Made by a program: the position numbers and the translations under genes. A DNA stretch of 64,000 bases, from contig NZ_AP024452.1 in assembly GCF_016865485.1 (NCBI RefSeq), positions 496,001 through 560,000 on the forward strand, given 5' to 3'. The notes beneath the pieces were generated by a model that saw only the letters and a list, made by a program, of their open reading frames with translations, was not told the origin of the DNA and searched no databases. Positions 16,644 through 26,001 of the stretch are shown piece after piece; the first letter of the stretch is position 1; each line of letters starts with the position of its first letter. Origin of the DNA: Luteitalea sp. TBR-22 (GTDB lineage Bacteria > Acidobacteriota > Vicinamibacteria > Vicinamibacterales > Vicinamibacteraceae).

Positions 16644-18116
16644 ATGTTCAGCCCCGACCCACAGCTTGCCGCGCAGGTCTTCCCGCCGACGCACCGCAAC
16701 CCGGTGCCGGCGGCGAGGTACAACCTCGTCGTCATCGGCGGCGGCACGGCGGGACTGGTGTGCGCCGCGGGCGCGGCCGGGCTCGGGGCGAAGGTGGCGC
16801 TGGTCGAGCGCCGGGCGCTCGGCGGCGACTGCCTGAACGTCGGCTGCGTGCCCTCCAAGGCGTTCATCCGCGCCGCGCACGCCGCCCACGCGGTGCGCGA
16901 GGCGGCCCGCTTCGGCGTCCACGCGACGATCGATCGCGTCGATTTCGCGGCGGTGATGGCCCGGGTGCGCGCGGTGCGGCAGTCGATCAGCCCGCACGAC
17001 TCGGTGGCGCGCTTTGCCGGGCTGGGTGTCGACGTGTTCCTCGGCGACGCGCGATTCACGGGACGCGACACCGTGGAGGTCGGTGGGGCAGCGCTCCGCC
17101 TGGCGCGCGGCGTCATCGCGACGGGCGCGCGACCGAAGATGCCCGACGTCCCGGGACTGGCCGACGCGCGGCCCCACACCAACGAGACGATCTTCGAGAT
17201 CGAGGCGCAGCCGAGGCGATTGCTCGTGATCGGCGGCGGGCCGATCGGCTGCGAGTTGGGGCAGGCCTTCCAGCGCCTGGGCACGCAGGTGACGCTGGTG
17301 CAGTCCAACCCCACGCTGCTGGCGCGCGAGTCGGCCGACGCGGCCGCGACGGTGCATGCGGCGCTGCTGGCCGACGGCGTCGCCGTGTACACGCGCAGTC
17401 GCATCCTCCGCATCGACGCCGGTGCCGCCCCCGACGGGGCGCATCGGGTCCACGTGCACGGCGATGCCGGCGCGGCGGTGGTCGACGTCGATGCGGTGCT
17501 GGTGGCCGCGGGCCGGCAGCCCAACGTCGAGGGCCTCGGCCTCGAGGCGGCGGGCGTCGCCTGGACCGACCGCGGCATCACCGTCGACGCGCACCTGCGC
17601 ACGTCCAACCCGGCCATCTATGCCGCCGGCGACGTGTGCCTCCCGCAGGCGTTCACCCACGCCGCCGACGCGAGTGCGCGGGCCGTCATCCAGAACGCGC
17701 TGTTCCTCGGGCGCAAGGGCATCGACACGAGCGCCATCCCCCGCTGCACGTACACGGACCCCGAGGTCGCGCACGTCGGCGAGACGTCCGGGCCGGGCCT
17801 CGTCACGCATGAGGTGGCCTGGACCGACGTCGATCGCGCCCGCACCGACGACGAGCGGCAGGGCGGCGTCCGACTCCACGCGCGCGACGGCCGCGTGGTC
17901 GGCGGCACTGTCGTCGGGCGGGGCGCCGGCGACCTGATCGGCGAGGTCGCCGTGCTGGTGGCGACGCGCACCACGCTGTCGCAGCTGGCCGCCATCGTCC
18001 ACCCCTACCCGACGCGCGCCGAGGCCTTCCGGAAGATTGGCGATCTCCACAACCGCGGCCGCCTCACGCCCACCGTACGCGGCCTCTTCGACCGCTGGCT
18101 CGCGTGGCGACGGTGA
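16644..18116 (+). CDS. Pyridine nucleotide-disulfide oxidoreductase (mercuric reductase-like)
   Basis: 490-residue flavoprotein. In order: FAD motif VIGGGTAGL, redox-active disulfide GGDCLNVGCVPSKAF, second nucleotide motif VIGGGPIGCELGQAF, FAD-closing AAGDVC, and the C-terminal HPYPTRAEAF of the dimerisation domain. It lacks an N-terminal HMA domain and the C-terminal vicinal Cys pair of true mercuric reductases, so Hg(II) reduction is unlikely; these MerA-like proteins probably act on other disulfides or metals. ATG 16644 is preferred to the in-frame TTG at 16629, which lies in the repeat. It overlaps the following TVP38 gene by four bases, a pairing common for this family. Confidence 0.87.
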   Translation: MFSPDPQLAAQVFPPTHRNPVPAARYNLVVIGGGTAGLVCAAGAAGLGAKVALVERRALGGDCLNVGCVPSKAFIRAAHAAHAVREAARFGVHATIDRVDFAAVMARVRAVRQSISPHDSVARFAGLGVDVFLGDARFTGRDTVEVGGAALRLARGVIATGARPKMPDVPGLADARPHTNETIFEIEAQPRRLLVIGGGPIGCELGQAFQRLGTQVTLVQSNPTLLARESADAAATVHAALLADGVAVYTRSRILRIDAGAAPDGAHRVHVHGDAGAAVVDVDAVLVAAGRQPNVEGLGLEAAGVAWTDRGITVDAHLRTSNPAIYAAGDVCLPQAFTHAADASARAVIQNALFLGRKGIDTSAIPRCTYTDPEVAHVGETSGPGLVTHEVAWTDVDRARTDDERQGGVRLHARDGRVVGGTVVGRGAGDLIGEVAVLVATRTTLSQLAAIVHPYPTRAEAFRKIGDLHNRGRLTPTVRGLFDRWLAWRR

Positions 18117-18817
18117 CGACCCGGCTCGCCGCACGCGCCGCCCTGGGGCTGGCCACGCTCGCCGTCGTCGTGCTGCTCGTGCGCAGCCAGCTGCATCACG
18201 TGGTGTCGCTGCTGGAGTGGGTGCGCAGCCTCGGCTGGCTCGCCCCGGTCGCGTATGGCCTGATCTACGCGCTGGCCGTGCCGTTCGCCGTGCCGGGTTC
18301 GCTGCTCACGCTGACCGCCGGGGCGCTGTTCGGCCTCTGGCCCGGCGTGCCGGTGGTGTTCTGCGCCTCGACCGCGGGATCGACGCTGGCCTTCCTGGTG
18401 GCCCGCCAAGTCGCACGTCCGTGGGTCGAGGCGTGGGCCTCGAGCCATCCCCGGTTTGCGGCCGTGGATCGCGCCGTCGCCGCAGAGGGCACGCGGATGG
18501 TGTTCTTGCTCCGACTGACGCCGCTCATCCCGTTCACCGTGCTGAACTACCTCCTGGGACTGACCCGGATTCGCTGGCGCGACATGGTACTGGCCTCGCC
18601 GGGCACGCTGCCGGGGACGTTCCTGTACGTGTACTACGGCCACGTCATCGGCGACGTGGCCGCCGTCGCCGCGGGCGCCCGCCCGCCCCGCACGCCAGGC
18701 CAGTACGTCCTGCTCGCGACGGGGCTGGTCGCGGCGCTCCTGGTGGCGCTCCGCGTCGCCGCGGTGGCGCGGCGCGCCCTGACACACACCGAGCTCGCCC
18801 CCTCCGGGGAGGCGTGA
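18113..18817 (+). CDS. TVP38/TMEM64 family membrane protein
   Basis: 234-residue membrane protein with a VTT domain: LAVPFAVPGSLLTLTAGALFG, STAGSTLAFLVARQVARPWVE and RLTPLIPFTVLNYLLGLTRIRWRDMVLASPG are the usual family blocks (residues about 55-165). The start GTG 18113 gives the same GTGA overlap used by neighbouring gene pairs; GTG 18104 is a three-codon-longer alternative. Coupled to the MerA-like oxidoreductase, which suggests joint action, perhaps transport of the oxidoreductase substrate. It is the third DedA-superfamily gene within 7 kb. Confidence 0.87.
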   Translation: MTTRLAARAALGLATLAVVVLLVRSQLHHVVSLLEWVRSLGWLAPVAYGLIYALAVPFAVPGSLLTLTAGALFGLWPGVPVVFCASTAGSTLAFLVARQVARPWVEAWASSHPRFAAVDRAVAAEGTRMVFLLRLTPLIPFTVLNYLLGLTRIRWRDMVLASPGTLPGTFLYVYYGHVIGDVAAVAAGARPPRTPGQYVLLATGLVAALLVALRVAAVARRALTHTELAPSGEA

Positions 18818-18832
18818 AATACTTTTCGCAAA

Positions 18833-20290
18833 ATGCCCTCGTTCGCTCCCGAGTACGTCGACCTCGTCCTGAATGACATCTTCGAGGACGCCAAGCGCCT
18901 CTTCCTCGTCCAGCTCCGGGCCATCGACTACGCCCACCTCGTGATGCTCACCGAGCAGGGCATCGTCGCCCGCGACGCCGCGCGCCTGATACGCGCCGGC
19001 CTCGATCGCATCGACGAGGACCACGTCCGGACCGTCACCTTCGACGGCACCTACGAGGACCTGTTCTTCTACCTCGAGCAGATCCTCGTCGACGCATGCG
19101 GACACGAGATCGCGGGGCGCCTGCACACCGCCCGCAGCCGCAACGACATCGACATGACGATGTACCGGATGCGGCTCCGACAGGCGGTGCTCGAGGCCGC
19201 GGTGGCGGTGGAGGAGCTGCGGGCGTCGCTGATCGAGCTGGCCGGGCGGCACGTGCACACCGTGTATGCCGCGCACACCCACACGCAGCCGGCGCAGCCG
19301 AGCACCGTCGCCCACTACCTGCTCGCGGTGGTCGAGCAGCTCGGGCGCGACCACCAGCGCCTGCGCGCGGCGTACGCGAGCGTCAACCGCAACCCGCTCG
19401 GCGCCTGCGCGATCACCGGCACGGGCTTCCCGATCGACCGCGAACGGACCTCGGCGCTGCTCGGCTTCTCCGGCCCGACCGGCAACACCTACGGCAGCAT
19501 CGCGACGGTGGACTACCTGCTCGAGGCGACGAGCGCGCTGTCGGTGCTGCTGGTGGGCACCGGCCGGTTCGTGCAGGACCTGATGCTCTGGTGCACCGCC
19601 GAATTCGGCTACCTGCGGCTCTCGGACGGCTACGTGCAGTGCAGCAGCATCATGCCGCAGAAGCGCAACCCGGTGGCGCTCGAGCACGCGCGGGCGCTCG
19701 GCAGCAAGGCGTTCGCCCAGGCGCAAGCGGTCGCGGTGACCGTGCACAACACGCCCTTCGGCGACATCGTCGACACCGAGGACGACCTGCAGCCGCTCGT
19801 GGCGACGGCCTTCCGTGACGGGATCCGGGCGATCCGGCTGGTGGCCGGCGCGATGTCGCAGGCCACCTTCGACGTGGCGAAGATGGCCTCGCGCGCTGCC
19901 GAGGGCGGCACGACGGTGACCGAGCTGGCCGACACGCTGGCGCGCACGCACGCGCTGCCGTTCCGGGTGAGCCACGAGGTGGCGGCGCACTTCGTCGCCG
20001 GTCGCCGGCAGCAGCCCGAGGCGCCGCTCGTGGCGGTGCTCGACGCCGCGACCACCGCCGTGCTCGGCAGGACCCTGCCGTACACCGAGGAGGAGCTGCA
20101 GCACGTGTTGAGCGCGCGGCACTTCGTCGAGGTGCGTCGCACCCTCGGCGGGCCGTCGCCGGAGCGGACGACCGAGGCCCTGGCGGCCGAGGCCGCGAGC
20201 CTGTCCGCCGATCGCGCCTGGACGACACGCACGCGGAATGCGCTGCTGGAGGCGTCGCGCGGGTTGCGCGAGGCCGTGGAGGCCCTGTGA
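18833..20290 (+). CDS. Argininosuccinate lyase-like protein (fumarase/aspartase superfamily)
   Basis: 485-residue lyase. The superfamily signature [10 protein letters not shown] is near residues 264-273, [14 protein letters not shown] gives the HTARSRND-type block of argininosuccinate lyases, and [17 protein letters not shown] holds the conserved His. Unlike typical ArgH it lacks the N-terminal WGGRF motif and starts with a different about 40-residue segment, so it may be a paralogue acting on another amino-succinate or carboxylate. It starts 15 bases after the TVP38 gene and is coupled by GTGA to a tiny membrane peptide followed by an SSS symporter. That context favours breakdown of an imported compound over arginine synthesis. 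Confidence 0.78.
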   Translation: MPSFAPEYVDLVLNDIFEDAKRLFLVQLRAIDYAHLVMLTEQGIVARDAARLIRAGLDRIDEDHVRTVTFDGTYEDLFFYLEQILVDACGHEIAGRLHTARSRNDIDMTMYRMRLRQAVLEAAVAVEELRASLIELAGRHVHTVYAAHTHTQPAQPSTVAHYLLAVVEQLGRDHQRLRAAYASVNRNPLGACAITGTGFPIDRERTSALLGFSGPTGNTYGSIATVDYLLEATSALSVLLVGTGRFVQDLMLWCTAEFGYLRLSDGYVQCSSIMPQKRNPVALEHARALGSKAFAQAQAVAVTVHNTPFGDIVDTEDDLQPLVATAFRDGIRAIRLVAGAMSQATFDVAKMASRAAEGGTTVTELADTLARTHALPFRVSHEVAAHFVAGRRQQPEAPLVAVLDAATTAVLGRTLPYTEEELQHVLSARHFVEVRRTLGGPSPERTTEALAAEAASLSADRAWTTRTRNALLEASRGLREAVEAL

Positions 20291-20403
20291 CCTCGAGCGA
20301 GTCCCGACACCAGAAGACGGCGACGTCGGCGATCTCGGTGATCGTCGTCGAGATCGTGACCCTGCTCGCGCTGTTCGCGTTGCAGCAGGCCTTCACCCGC
20401 TAG
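20287..20403 (+). CDS. 38-residue single-span membrane peptide, possible symporter accessory subunit
   Basis: GTG 20287 overlaps the TGA of the lyase gene (GTGA) and the frame ends at TAG 20401-20403, two bases before the symporter ATG. The peptide has a polar start ([13 protein letters not shown]), one hydrophobic segment of about 20 residues (residues 14-33, rich in I, V, L, A) and a short QQAFTR tail. Known SSS systems have small partners (YjcH with ActP, YhdT with PanF, small accessory peptides with other SSS members). Exact packing between two genes and a clean membrane span support a real gene. Coding status is inferred. Confidence 0.6.
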   Translation: MTSSESRHQKTATSAISVIVVEIVTLLALFALQQAFTR

Positions 20404-20405
20404 CC

Positions 20406-22103
20406 ATGCACCCCATCGACTGGATCATCATCGGCGCCTACCTGGCGTGGATCATCTGGACCGGCGTCGAGCACACGCGAGGCAGCAAGGAGATCGAGGG
20501 CTACTTCCTCGGCAACCGCAGCAACCCCTGGTGGGCGGTCGGCCTCTCGGTGATGGCGACGCAGCTCAGCGCCATCACGATGGTCGGCACCACCGGGCAG
20601 GGCTACGCCGACGGGCTGCGCTTCGTGCAGTTCTACTTCGGCCTGCCGCTGGCGATGGTGATCCTCTCGGTCACGGCCGTGCCCTTCTTCCATCGGGCGA
20701 AGGTGTACACGGCCTACGAGTACCTGGAGCGCCGGTTCGACATCAAGACGCGGACGCTGACGAGCGCGCTGTTCCTGGTCTCGCGCGGCCTCTCGTGCGG
20801 CACGATCATCTCGGCGCCCGCGGTGATCCTGTCGATCATCATGGGCTGGAACCTGACGCTCACGGTGCTGCTGATCGGCATCCCGACGGCGATCTACACC
20901 ATGCTCGGCGGTGTGCAGGCGGTGACGTGGACCGACGTCAAGCAGATGTACATCATCGTGTTCGGCCTCGTCGCCGTCGCGATTGCGCTGGTCGTCGGCC
21001 TGCCTGCGGACGTGAGCCTCGGCGACGCGCTCACCGTGGCCGGCGCCACCGGCCGGATGCAGGCGTTCGATTTCCGGTTCACGCTCAACGAGACCTACAC
21101 GTTCTGGTCGGGCCTCATCGGTGGCCTGTTCCTGATGCTGTCGTACTTCGGGTGTGACCAGAGCCAGGTGCAGCGCTACCTCACCGCGAAGTCGGAGCAG
21201 GAGGCGACCTCCTCGCTCTACATGAGTGCCTACTGGAAGATTCCGCTTCAGGTGCTCGTGCTGATGATCGGCGTGCTGGTGTTCGTGTTCTACCTGTTCA
21301 ACCAGCCGCCGATGCTGTTCAACCCGGTGCACGAGGCAAAGGTGAAGGCCAGCCCACAGGCTGGCGCGTACGCCGCCGCCGAGCAGCGGTTCGACACGGC
21401 CTTCGCGGCGCGCCGCGAGGCGGCGACCATCCTGGCCAGAGTCGAGGAGCCGGTCGCGCGCGCCGCCGCGGAATCGACCTTTCTCGCCGCCGATGCCGAC
21501 CTCAAGGCCGTCCGCAAGGAAGCCACGGCGCTGGTGCAGGAGGTGACCGGAGACAAGGCCTATCGCGACGTGAACTACGTCTTCCCGACCTTCGTCACCA
21601 CGCACCTGCCGATCGGCCTGATCGGCATCATCCTCGCCGCCATCATGGCCGCCGCGATGTCGAGCATCGCCTCCGAGCTCAACGCGCTCGCCACGACCAC
21701 CGTCATCGACTTCTATCGCCGGCTCGTGAGGCCGGAGGCGCCCGACGCGCACTACCTGCACGTCTCGCGCATCGCCACCGGTTTCTGGGGGATCTTCGCC
21801 TGCGTCGTGGCGCTGTTTGCAACCAACCTGGGGTCGCTCATCGAGGTGGTGAACCGCTTCGGCTCGTTCTTCTACGGGTCAATCCTCGGCGTCTTCATGC
21901 TCGCCATGCTGACGCGCCGCGCGTCGGGCACCGGCGCCTTCGTGGGGCTCATCGGCGGCATGTCGCTGGTCGCGACGGTGGCCTTCACGCGCCCGGAGAT
22001 CTCCTTCCTGTGGCACAACGTCATCGGCGCCGTCGGCGTGGTCGTCGTCGGGCTGCTGGTGAGCGTGGTCGTGCCGGCGCGACAGGCGGAGCCGGCCTCG
22101 TGA
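20406..22103 (+). CDS. Sodium:solute symporter (SSS family)
   Basis: 565-residue transporter with the SSS pattern: [20 protein letters not shown] near the N-terminus, [38 protein letters not shown], and [21 protein letters not shown] in the core. A soluble, Ala- and Glu-rich insert of about 85 residues (about 310-395, with heptad character) splits two membrane segments. ATG 20406 is fixed by the upstream stop; the longer open frame is a shadow. The lyase, peptide and symporter lie in one tight unit, so the solute may be the lyase substrate (an amino-succinate or related acid), but this is inference. Confidence 0.87.
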   Translation: MHPIDWIIIGAYLAWIIWTGVEHTRGSKEIEGYFLGNRSNPWWAVGLSVMATQLSAITMVGTTGQGYADGLRFVQFYFGLPLAMVILSVTAVPFFHRAKVYTAYEYLERRFDIKTRTLTSALFLVSRGLSCGTIISAPAVILSIIMGWNLTLTVLLIGIPTAIYTMLGGVQAVTWTDVKQMYIIVFGLVAVAIALVVGLPADVSLGDALTVAGATGRMQAFDFRFTLNETYTFWSGLIGGLFLMLSYFGCDQSQVQRYLTAKSEQEATSSLYMSAYWKIPLQVLVLMIGVLVFVFYLFNQPPMLFNPVHEAKVKASPQAGAYAAAEQRFDTAFAARREAATILARVEEPVARAAAESTFLAADADLKAVRKEATALVQEVTGDKAYRDVNYVFPTFVTTHLPIGLIGIILAAIMAAAMSSIASELNALATTTVIDFYRRLVRPEAPDAHYLHVSRIATGFWGIFACVVALFATNLGSLIEVVNRFGSFFYGSILGVFMLAMLTRRASGTGAFVGLIGGMSLVATVAFTRPEISFLWHNVIGAVGVVVVGLLVSVVVPARQAEPAS

Positions 22104-22792
22104 GTCGTCGCCTGCTCGCGGCCGCGTGCATGGCTGCGAGCCTGTGGTCGGTGCCGGCCCGGGCCCAGGACCCCGCGCCGGCCCCCCCGCCACCGCCGGA
22201 GGCGAACAAGATCACGCGTGTCGAGCGACAGCGGTTCTGGACCGGGCTGGCGGTCGGCGCCGGGTGGGAGAAGGTCTTCACCACCGCCGGCCACGTGTCC
22301 AACCCGTTCCCGTACCGCTTCCTGTTCCGCGCCCCCTCCAAGAGCGGCTGGGCGATCTCCCCGCTGTTCGGCTGGTTCCGGGCCGACGTCGACGCCGTGG
22401 CCCTCGCCCGACCGACGACCCCGATGGGCCGGCTGACGGTACGGCCCGTCCTGGTGGGCGTGCGGCGTACGTGGGTCCAGCACCCGCTCAGCTACGACGT
22501 CGCGCTGGCCGCTGGCCCGTCCTTCAACAGCTTCAAGGTCGCCGACGAGATCAAGCCCGACCTCGCCCTCGGTTCCGGCGCCATCACCGGCGACGCCAAC
22601 ATCTCGTTCGCCTGGCGCCTGCAGGGGAGCCTGTGGCACGACTTCAACGAGAAGTTCGCCATCCGCGGCAACGTCGCCTACGCCTGGTGCCAGCCCGAGA
22701 TCACCTTCAGGTCTGGCGCCTCGGGGCGCCGCATCACCGAGAACGCCAACGCCGTGACGATCGGCGCTGGCCTGGTGTATCGGATCTTCTGA
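22100..22792 (+). CDS. Secreted envelope protein, probably outer-membrane
   Basis: 230 residues from GTG 22100, which overlaps the symporter TGA. The signal peptide [19 protein letters not shown] is followed by a Pro-rich linker ([10 protein letters not shown]). The rest alternates short strands ([71 protein letters not shown]) and ends in Phe, as beta-barrel outer-membrane proteins do. No family name is assigned. Last gene of the lyase-symporter run; a porin-like role for the same solute is possible. A five-unit heptamer array begins four bases after its stop. Confidence 0.68.
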   Translation: MSRRLLAAACMAASLWSVPARAQDPAPAPPPPPEANKITRVERQRFWTGLAVGAGWEKVFTTAGHVSNPFPYRFLFRAPSKSGWAISPLFGWFRADVDAVALARPTTPMGRLTVRPVLVGVRRTWVQHPLSYDVALAAGPSFNSFKVADEIKPDLALGSGAITGDANISFAWRLQGSLWHDFNEKFAIRGNVAYAWCQPEITFRSGASGRRITENANAVTIGAGLVYRIF

Positions 22793-22795
22793 GCC

Positions 22796-22830
22796 GGGAA
22801 TCGGGAGTCGGGAATCGGGAGTCGGGAGTC
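22796..22830. repeat. Heptamer tandem repeat, GGGAGTC/GGGAATC (5 units)
   Basis: GGGAATC, GGGAGTC, GGGAATC, GGGAGTC, GGGAGTC with no spacer, four bases after the stop codon of the preceding gene. The remaining 170 bases to the next gene have no other clear feature apart from the GGAGG ribosome site before 23000. Confidence 0.9.
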
Positions 22831-22999
22831 GAAGGGCTTCCCCGAGACTCGGCCGTCGCGCCCCTCGCGGCGGTCACCTCGCCTCTCGCTCGTCACGCGC
22901 GTGCGCCGCGCCGTCCCTGCGCCCTTCCTGATCGCGTAATAACCCGAACGCTCGCGCTCGCGCCTCGTCTCCTCTGCCACATCCATCACGGAGGACTCG

Positions 23000-24634
23000 A
23001 TGCGACAGGTCAGCCTGCTGCAGGTCGGTATCGGTACGTTCGCCATGTTCGCAGCCCTCTGTCCGGCGCCCGCACTCGCGTCTGCGCCCGGCATCGAGGG
23101 GCGATGGATCGGCGGGTTCGAGAACCGCAACACCGTGGTGACCGTCGATGCGACGTTCACGACCACGGACTCGCTGTCGGGCACCATCGCGCTCCCGCAG
23201 CGCGGCGAGGCGGGCATCCCCTTGCGCGCGGTCACCCAGCGGGGCCGCTCACTCTCCTTCGAGGTGCCCGGGCAGCAGGGCAACCTTCTCTTCGAGGGCC
23301 GCCTGGAGGGCGAGGGACGACTGCAGGGCAACGTCCGCCAGGGCTATGCCTACGCCCGCTTCGAGATGCTGCGCCTGGCCGAGCCGACGCCCACGCAGAT
23401 GCAGGGGGTGTACGGGACGTACGAGTGGGCGCCCGGCAAGGTGCTGCTCGTGGCCCCCGGGCAGGACGCGCCCGTGTACGTGGACTACGAGTCGGGGCGC
23501 ACCGGCATGCTGTTCCCCATCAGCGCCGACGAATTCGTCGCCGGCCCGTCGCTGTCCACGGGCTATCCCGTCGAGGTGCGCATCCGCGCCCAGCGTGATG
23601 CCGACGGTGTCGCGCGGCGCATCGAGTACGCCCGCCGCGGCCACGTCGTCGCCGCGCAGCGCCGCGAGTTCTATACCGAGCAGTTCGTGCGCTATGCCAG
23701 CGGCGAGGTCAGCATCGCCGGCAGCCTGCTGCTCCCGGCCGGCCCCGGTCCCCATCCGGCCATCGTCATGATTCACGGGTCGGGCGCCGTCACCCGCGAC
23801 ACCCTGCGCCCGTTCGCCGATCACTTCGCCCGCAACGGCGTCGCCGTGCTCATCACCGACAAGCGTGGGACGGGCGTCTCGACCGGCCGATGGGCACGCG
23901 CCACGTTCGACGACCTGGCCGACGACGCACTGGCGGGAGTGCGGTACCTGAGGTCGCGGTCCGACATCCAGGCCTCGGCGATCGGGCTGCATGGCATGAG
24001 CCTCGGTGGGTGGGTCGCCCCCCTCGCGGCGGTCAGGTCCCCGGATGTCGCGTTCGTCATCGTCGAGTCGGCGCCGGTGATGACGCCGCTCGAGCACGAG
24101 CGGCTGCGCGTCGAGTCGACGATGCGCGCCGACGGGCAGAAGGGCGAGGCGATCGCGGCCGCGGTCGCCTTCATGGACCAGAAGTTCGAGGTCGCCCGCA
24201 CGGGCGAGGGCTGGGATCGGCTCGAGGCGGCCATCGGCACGGCGGCGCGGGGCGGCTGGCTGTCCTACGTCAACGCGCCGACCTCGCTCGACTCGCTCCG
24301 CTGGAACTGGGAGCACGTGTTCTCGTACGACCCGCTGCCAGTCCTGAAGCAGCTGACCGTTCCGATGCTCGTGCTGTACGGCGAACTGGACTCCATCGTG
24401 CCGCCGCGCGTGCATCGCGCGCGGATGGAGCAGGCGGTCCGCGAGGCGGGCAAGGCCAACGTCACGATCCGCGAGTTCGCCCGCGCCAACCACGGCTTCT
24501 TCCAGGCGATCACGGGCGGCAAGCAGGAGCAGCCGACCCTGGGCGGCTTCGTGGCCGGCTACTTCGAGACGCGCACGGACTGGGTGCGGGCGCGATCCCA
24601 GGAAGCGGTGATGGCGGCAACCGAGCTCCAGTAA
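23000..24634 (+). CDS. Secreted alpha/beta hydrolase
   Basis: 544 residues with a signal peptide (cleavage near PALASA). Residues 30-220 form a beta-rich N-terminal domain; the C-terminal hydrolase domain has IVMIHGSGAVTRDTL (oxyanion region), the nucleophile elbow GMSLGG (Ser near residue 333), Asp in LYGELDSIVPP and His in ANHGFFQ. It belongs to the dienelactone hydrolase/prolyl oligopeptidase-like secreted esterases common in Acidobacteriota. ATG 23000 is preceded by GGAGG. Natural ester or peptide substrate unknown. Confidence 0.83.
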   Translation: MRQVSLLQVGIGTFAMFAALCPAPALASAPGIEGRWIGGFENRNTVVTVDATFTTTDSLSGTIALPQRGEAGIPLRAVTQRGRSLSFEVPGQQGNLLFEGRLEGEGRLQGNVRQGYAYARFEMLRLAEPTPTQMQGVYGTYEWAPGKVLLVAPGQDAPVYVDYESGRTGMLFPISADEFVAGPSLSTGYPVEVRIRAQRDADGVARRIEYARRGHVVAAQRREFYTEQFVRYASGEVSIAGSLLLPAGPGPHPAIVMIHGSGAVTRDTLRPFADHFARNGVAVLITDKRGTGVSTGRWARATFDDLADDALAGVRYLRSRSDIQASAIGLHGMSLGGWVAPLAAVRSPDVAFVIVESAPVMTPLEHERLRVESTMRADGQKGEAIAAAVAFMDQKFEVARTGEGWDRLEAAIGTAARGGWLSYVNAPTSLDSLRWNWEHVFSYDPLPVLKQLTVPMLVLYGELDSIVPPRVHRARMEQAVREAGKANVTIREFARANHGFFQAITGGKQEQPTLGGFVAGYFETRTDWVRARSQEAVMAATELQ

Positions 24635-24647
24635 CTACAATCGCGGC

Positions 24648-25967
24648 ATGCGCCGCCGACAGTTCGCCCTGGCCCTCGCGGCCGTGCTCGGCACCGTCGT
24701 GCCGGCGCGCGGCCGCCTCCCGCGCGCGGCCGCCGACCCCACCCTGCCATGGGTGACCCTCTACGAGCAGGCACTCGTCGCGCTGGCAGGCGCCGATGTG
24801 GCGGCGGCGGTCGAGGCGGTCGCGCGAGCTGCCCGGCGGGCGCCGCCCAACCATCCCTTCATCCTCCATGCGCAGGTCCACGCCGCGGCGCGGGCGGGGC
24901 GCTACGACGAGGCGTTCGCCGCGCTCGGCCTGCTCGCCGACAAGGGCATCGCCGCGGACGTGCTGGTGTCGCCCTCGTTCGAGGTCCTGCGCGACCAGCC
25001 GCGCTGGCCCGAGTGGCAGGAGCGATTGCAGGCACTCGTCGCGCCGGCGCAGCACAGCGTCGTCGCCTTCCGCCTCAACGAGCCCGACTTCTTCCCGGAG
25101 GCGATGACGTACGACCGGGGATCACGCCGGTTCCTCGTCGGCAGCCTCTACAAGCGGAAGGTCGTGGTGGTCGACGAGGTGACGGGGCGCGCCGCCGACT
25201 ACGCGACGTCGCGCGAGGCCGGCTTCCTGGGGGTGCGCGGCCTCGAGGCCGACAACACCAGGGGGGCGCTCTACGTGTTGAGCGCCGGCGGACCCGAGAT
25301 GCAGGCGTATGCGCCAGCCGACGAGGGGCAGTCGTACCTGCATCGGCTGCAGTTGTCGTCGGGGCGGCAGGTCACGCGGCTGGCGCCGCCGCTGGCCGCT
25401 GGTGGACATCGCCTCGACGAGATCGTGCAGGCGCCTGACGGCGCGCTCTACATGACCGACGCGCGCGCCGGCGTGCTGTATCGCTGGCGCCCGGGCACCA
25501 GGGCGCTCGAGCCCTTCGTGCGCCTGGACCCCGACCTGCGTCCTGCCGGCCTGGCGTGGAGCGGTGACGGACGGGCGCTGTACGTCGCCCACCTCGAGGG
25601 CGTGTCGCGGGTGATGCTCTCGACGAGGGCCATCGAGCCGGTGGGCCATCCGGCATCGGTCACGTTGGTCGGCATCGACGGTCTGGCGACACACAAGTCG
25701 GACCTGGTGGCGGTGCAGAACGGCCTGCCTGGCCTGTCGCGCGTGGTGCGCCTGCGACTCACGCCGGACGGCCTCAACGTCCGGGCGCTCGACGTCCTCG
25801 ACGCCAACCTCCCCGACCACGACATGCCCACGGCCGGCGTGGTGGTCGGTGACGGCTTCTACTACATCGCCAACAGCCAGATCCGCCGCTTCACTGCGCC
25901 CGGCGTTCCTGCCTCGATGGACACGCTGCAGAAGCCGGTCATCAGGCGCGTGAACCTGGCGAGCTGA
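24648..25967 (+). CDS. Exported protein with N-terminal TPR-like helices and SMP-30-type propeller
   Basis: 439 residues. The N-terminus MRRRQFALALAAVLGTVVPARG is a possible Tat or Sec signal. Residues 35-110 form helical repeat units (VALAGADVAAAVEAVARAARR; YDEAFAALGLLADKG). From about residue 140 there are propeller blades: FLVGSLYKRKVVVVDEVTG, GALYMTDARAGVLYRWRPG, RALYVAHLEGVSRVML. It starts 14 bases after the hydrolase stop, so the two probably form an operon. Ligand binding or lactonase activity are possible, but active-site residues are not clear. Confidence 0.7.
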   Translation: MRRRQFALALAAVLGTVVPARGRLPRAAADPTLPWVTLYEQALVALAGADVAAAVEAVARAARRAPPNHPFILHAQVHAAARAGRYDEAFAALGLLADKGIAADVLVSPSFEVLRDQPRWPEWQERLQALVAPAQHSVVAFRLNEPDFFPEAMTYDRGSRRFLVGSLYKRKVVVVDEVTGRAADYATSREAGFLGVRGLEADNTRGALYVLSAGGPEMQAYAPADEGQSYLHRLQLSSGRQVTRLAPPLAAGGHRLDEIVQAPDGALYMTDARAGVLYRWRPGTRALEPFVRLDPDLRPAGLAWSGDGRALYVAHLEGVSRVMLSTRAIEPVGHPASVTLVGIDGLATHKSDLVAVQNGLPGLSRVVRLRLTPDGLNVRALDVLDANLPDHDMPTAGVVVGDGFYYIANSQIRRFTAPGVPASMDTLQKPVIRRVNLAS

Positions 25968-25994
25968 ACGAGGGACAAGGTAGTTGTCCCTCGT
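25968..25994. terminator. Hairpin between convergent genes, built from GTCCCTC heptamers
   Basis: Perfect 11-base stem ACGAGGGACAA / TTGTCCCTCGT with a 5-base loop, directly after the TGA of the preceding gene and eight bases from the stop of the facing gene. No T run. The word TGTCCCTCGTCCCTTG also occurs at 14-29 in the tail of the first gene, so this is a repeated sequence as well as a likely bidirectional terminator. Confidence 0.6.
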
Positions 25995-26001
25995 CCCTTG
26001 G

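Noticed and set aside
16644-18116. True mercuric reductase (merA) call
   Set aside because: The N-terminal HMA domain and C-terminal Cys pair are missing and no mer genes are nearby.
18005-20122. 705-codon minus-strand frame opposite the lyase and TVP38 genes
   Set aside because: Rich in Arg, His and Gln with no domain; the plus strand carries clear ArgH and VTT motifs in the same DNA.
22796-22830. Possible CRISPR array
   Set aside because: Units are 7 bases with no spacers; no array in the window has 23-40 base repeats with unique spacers, and no cas genes are present.
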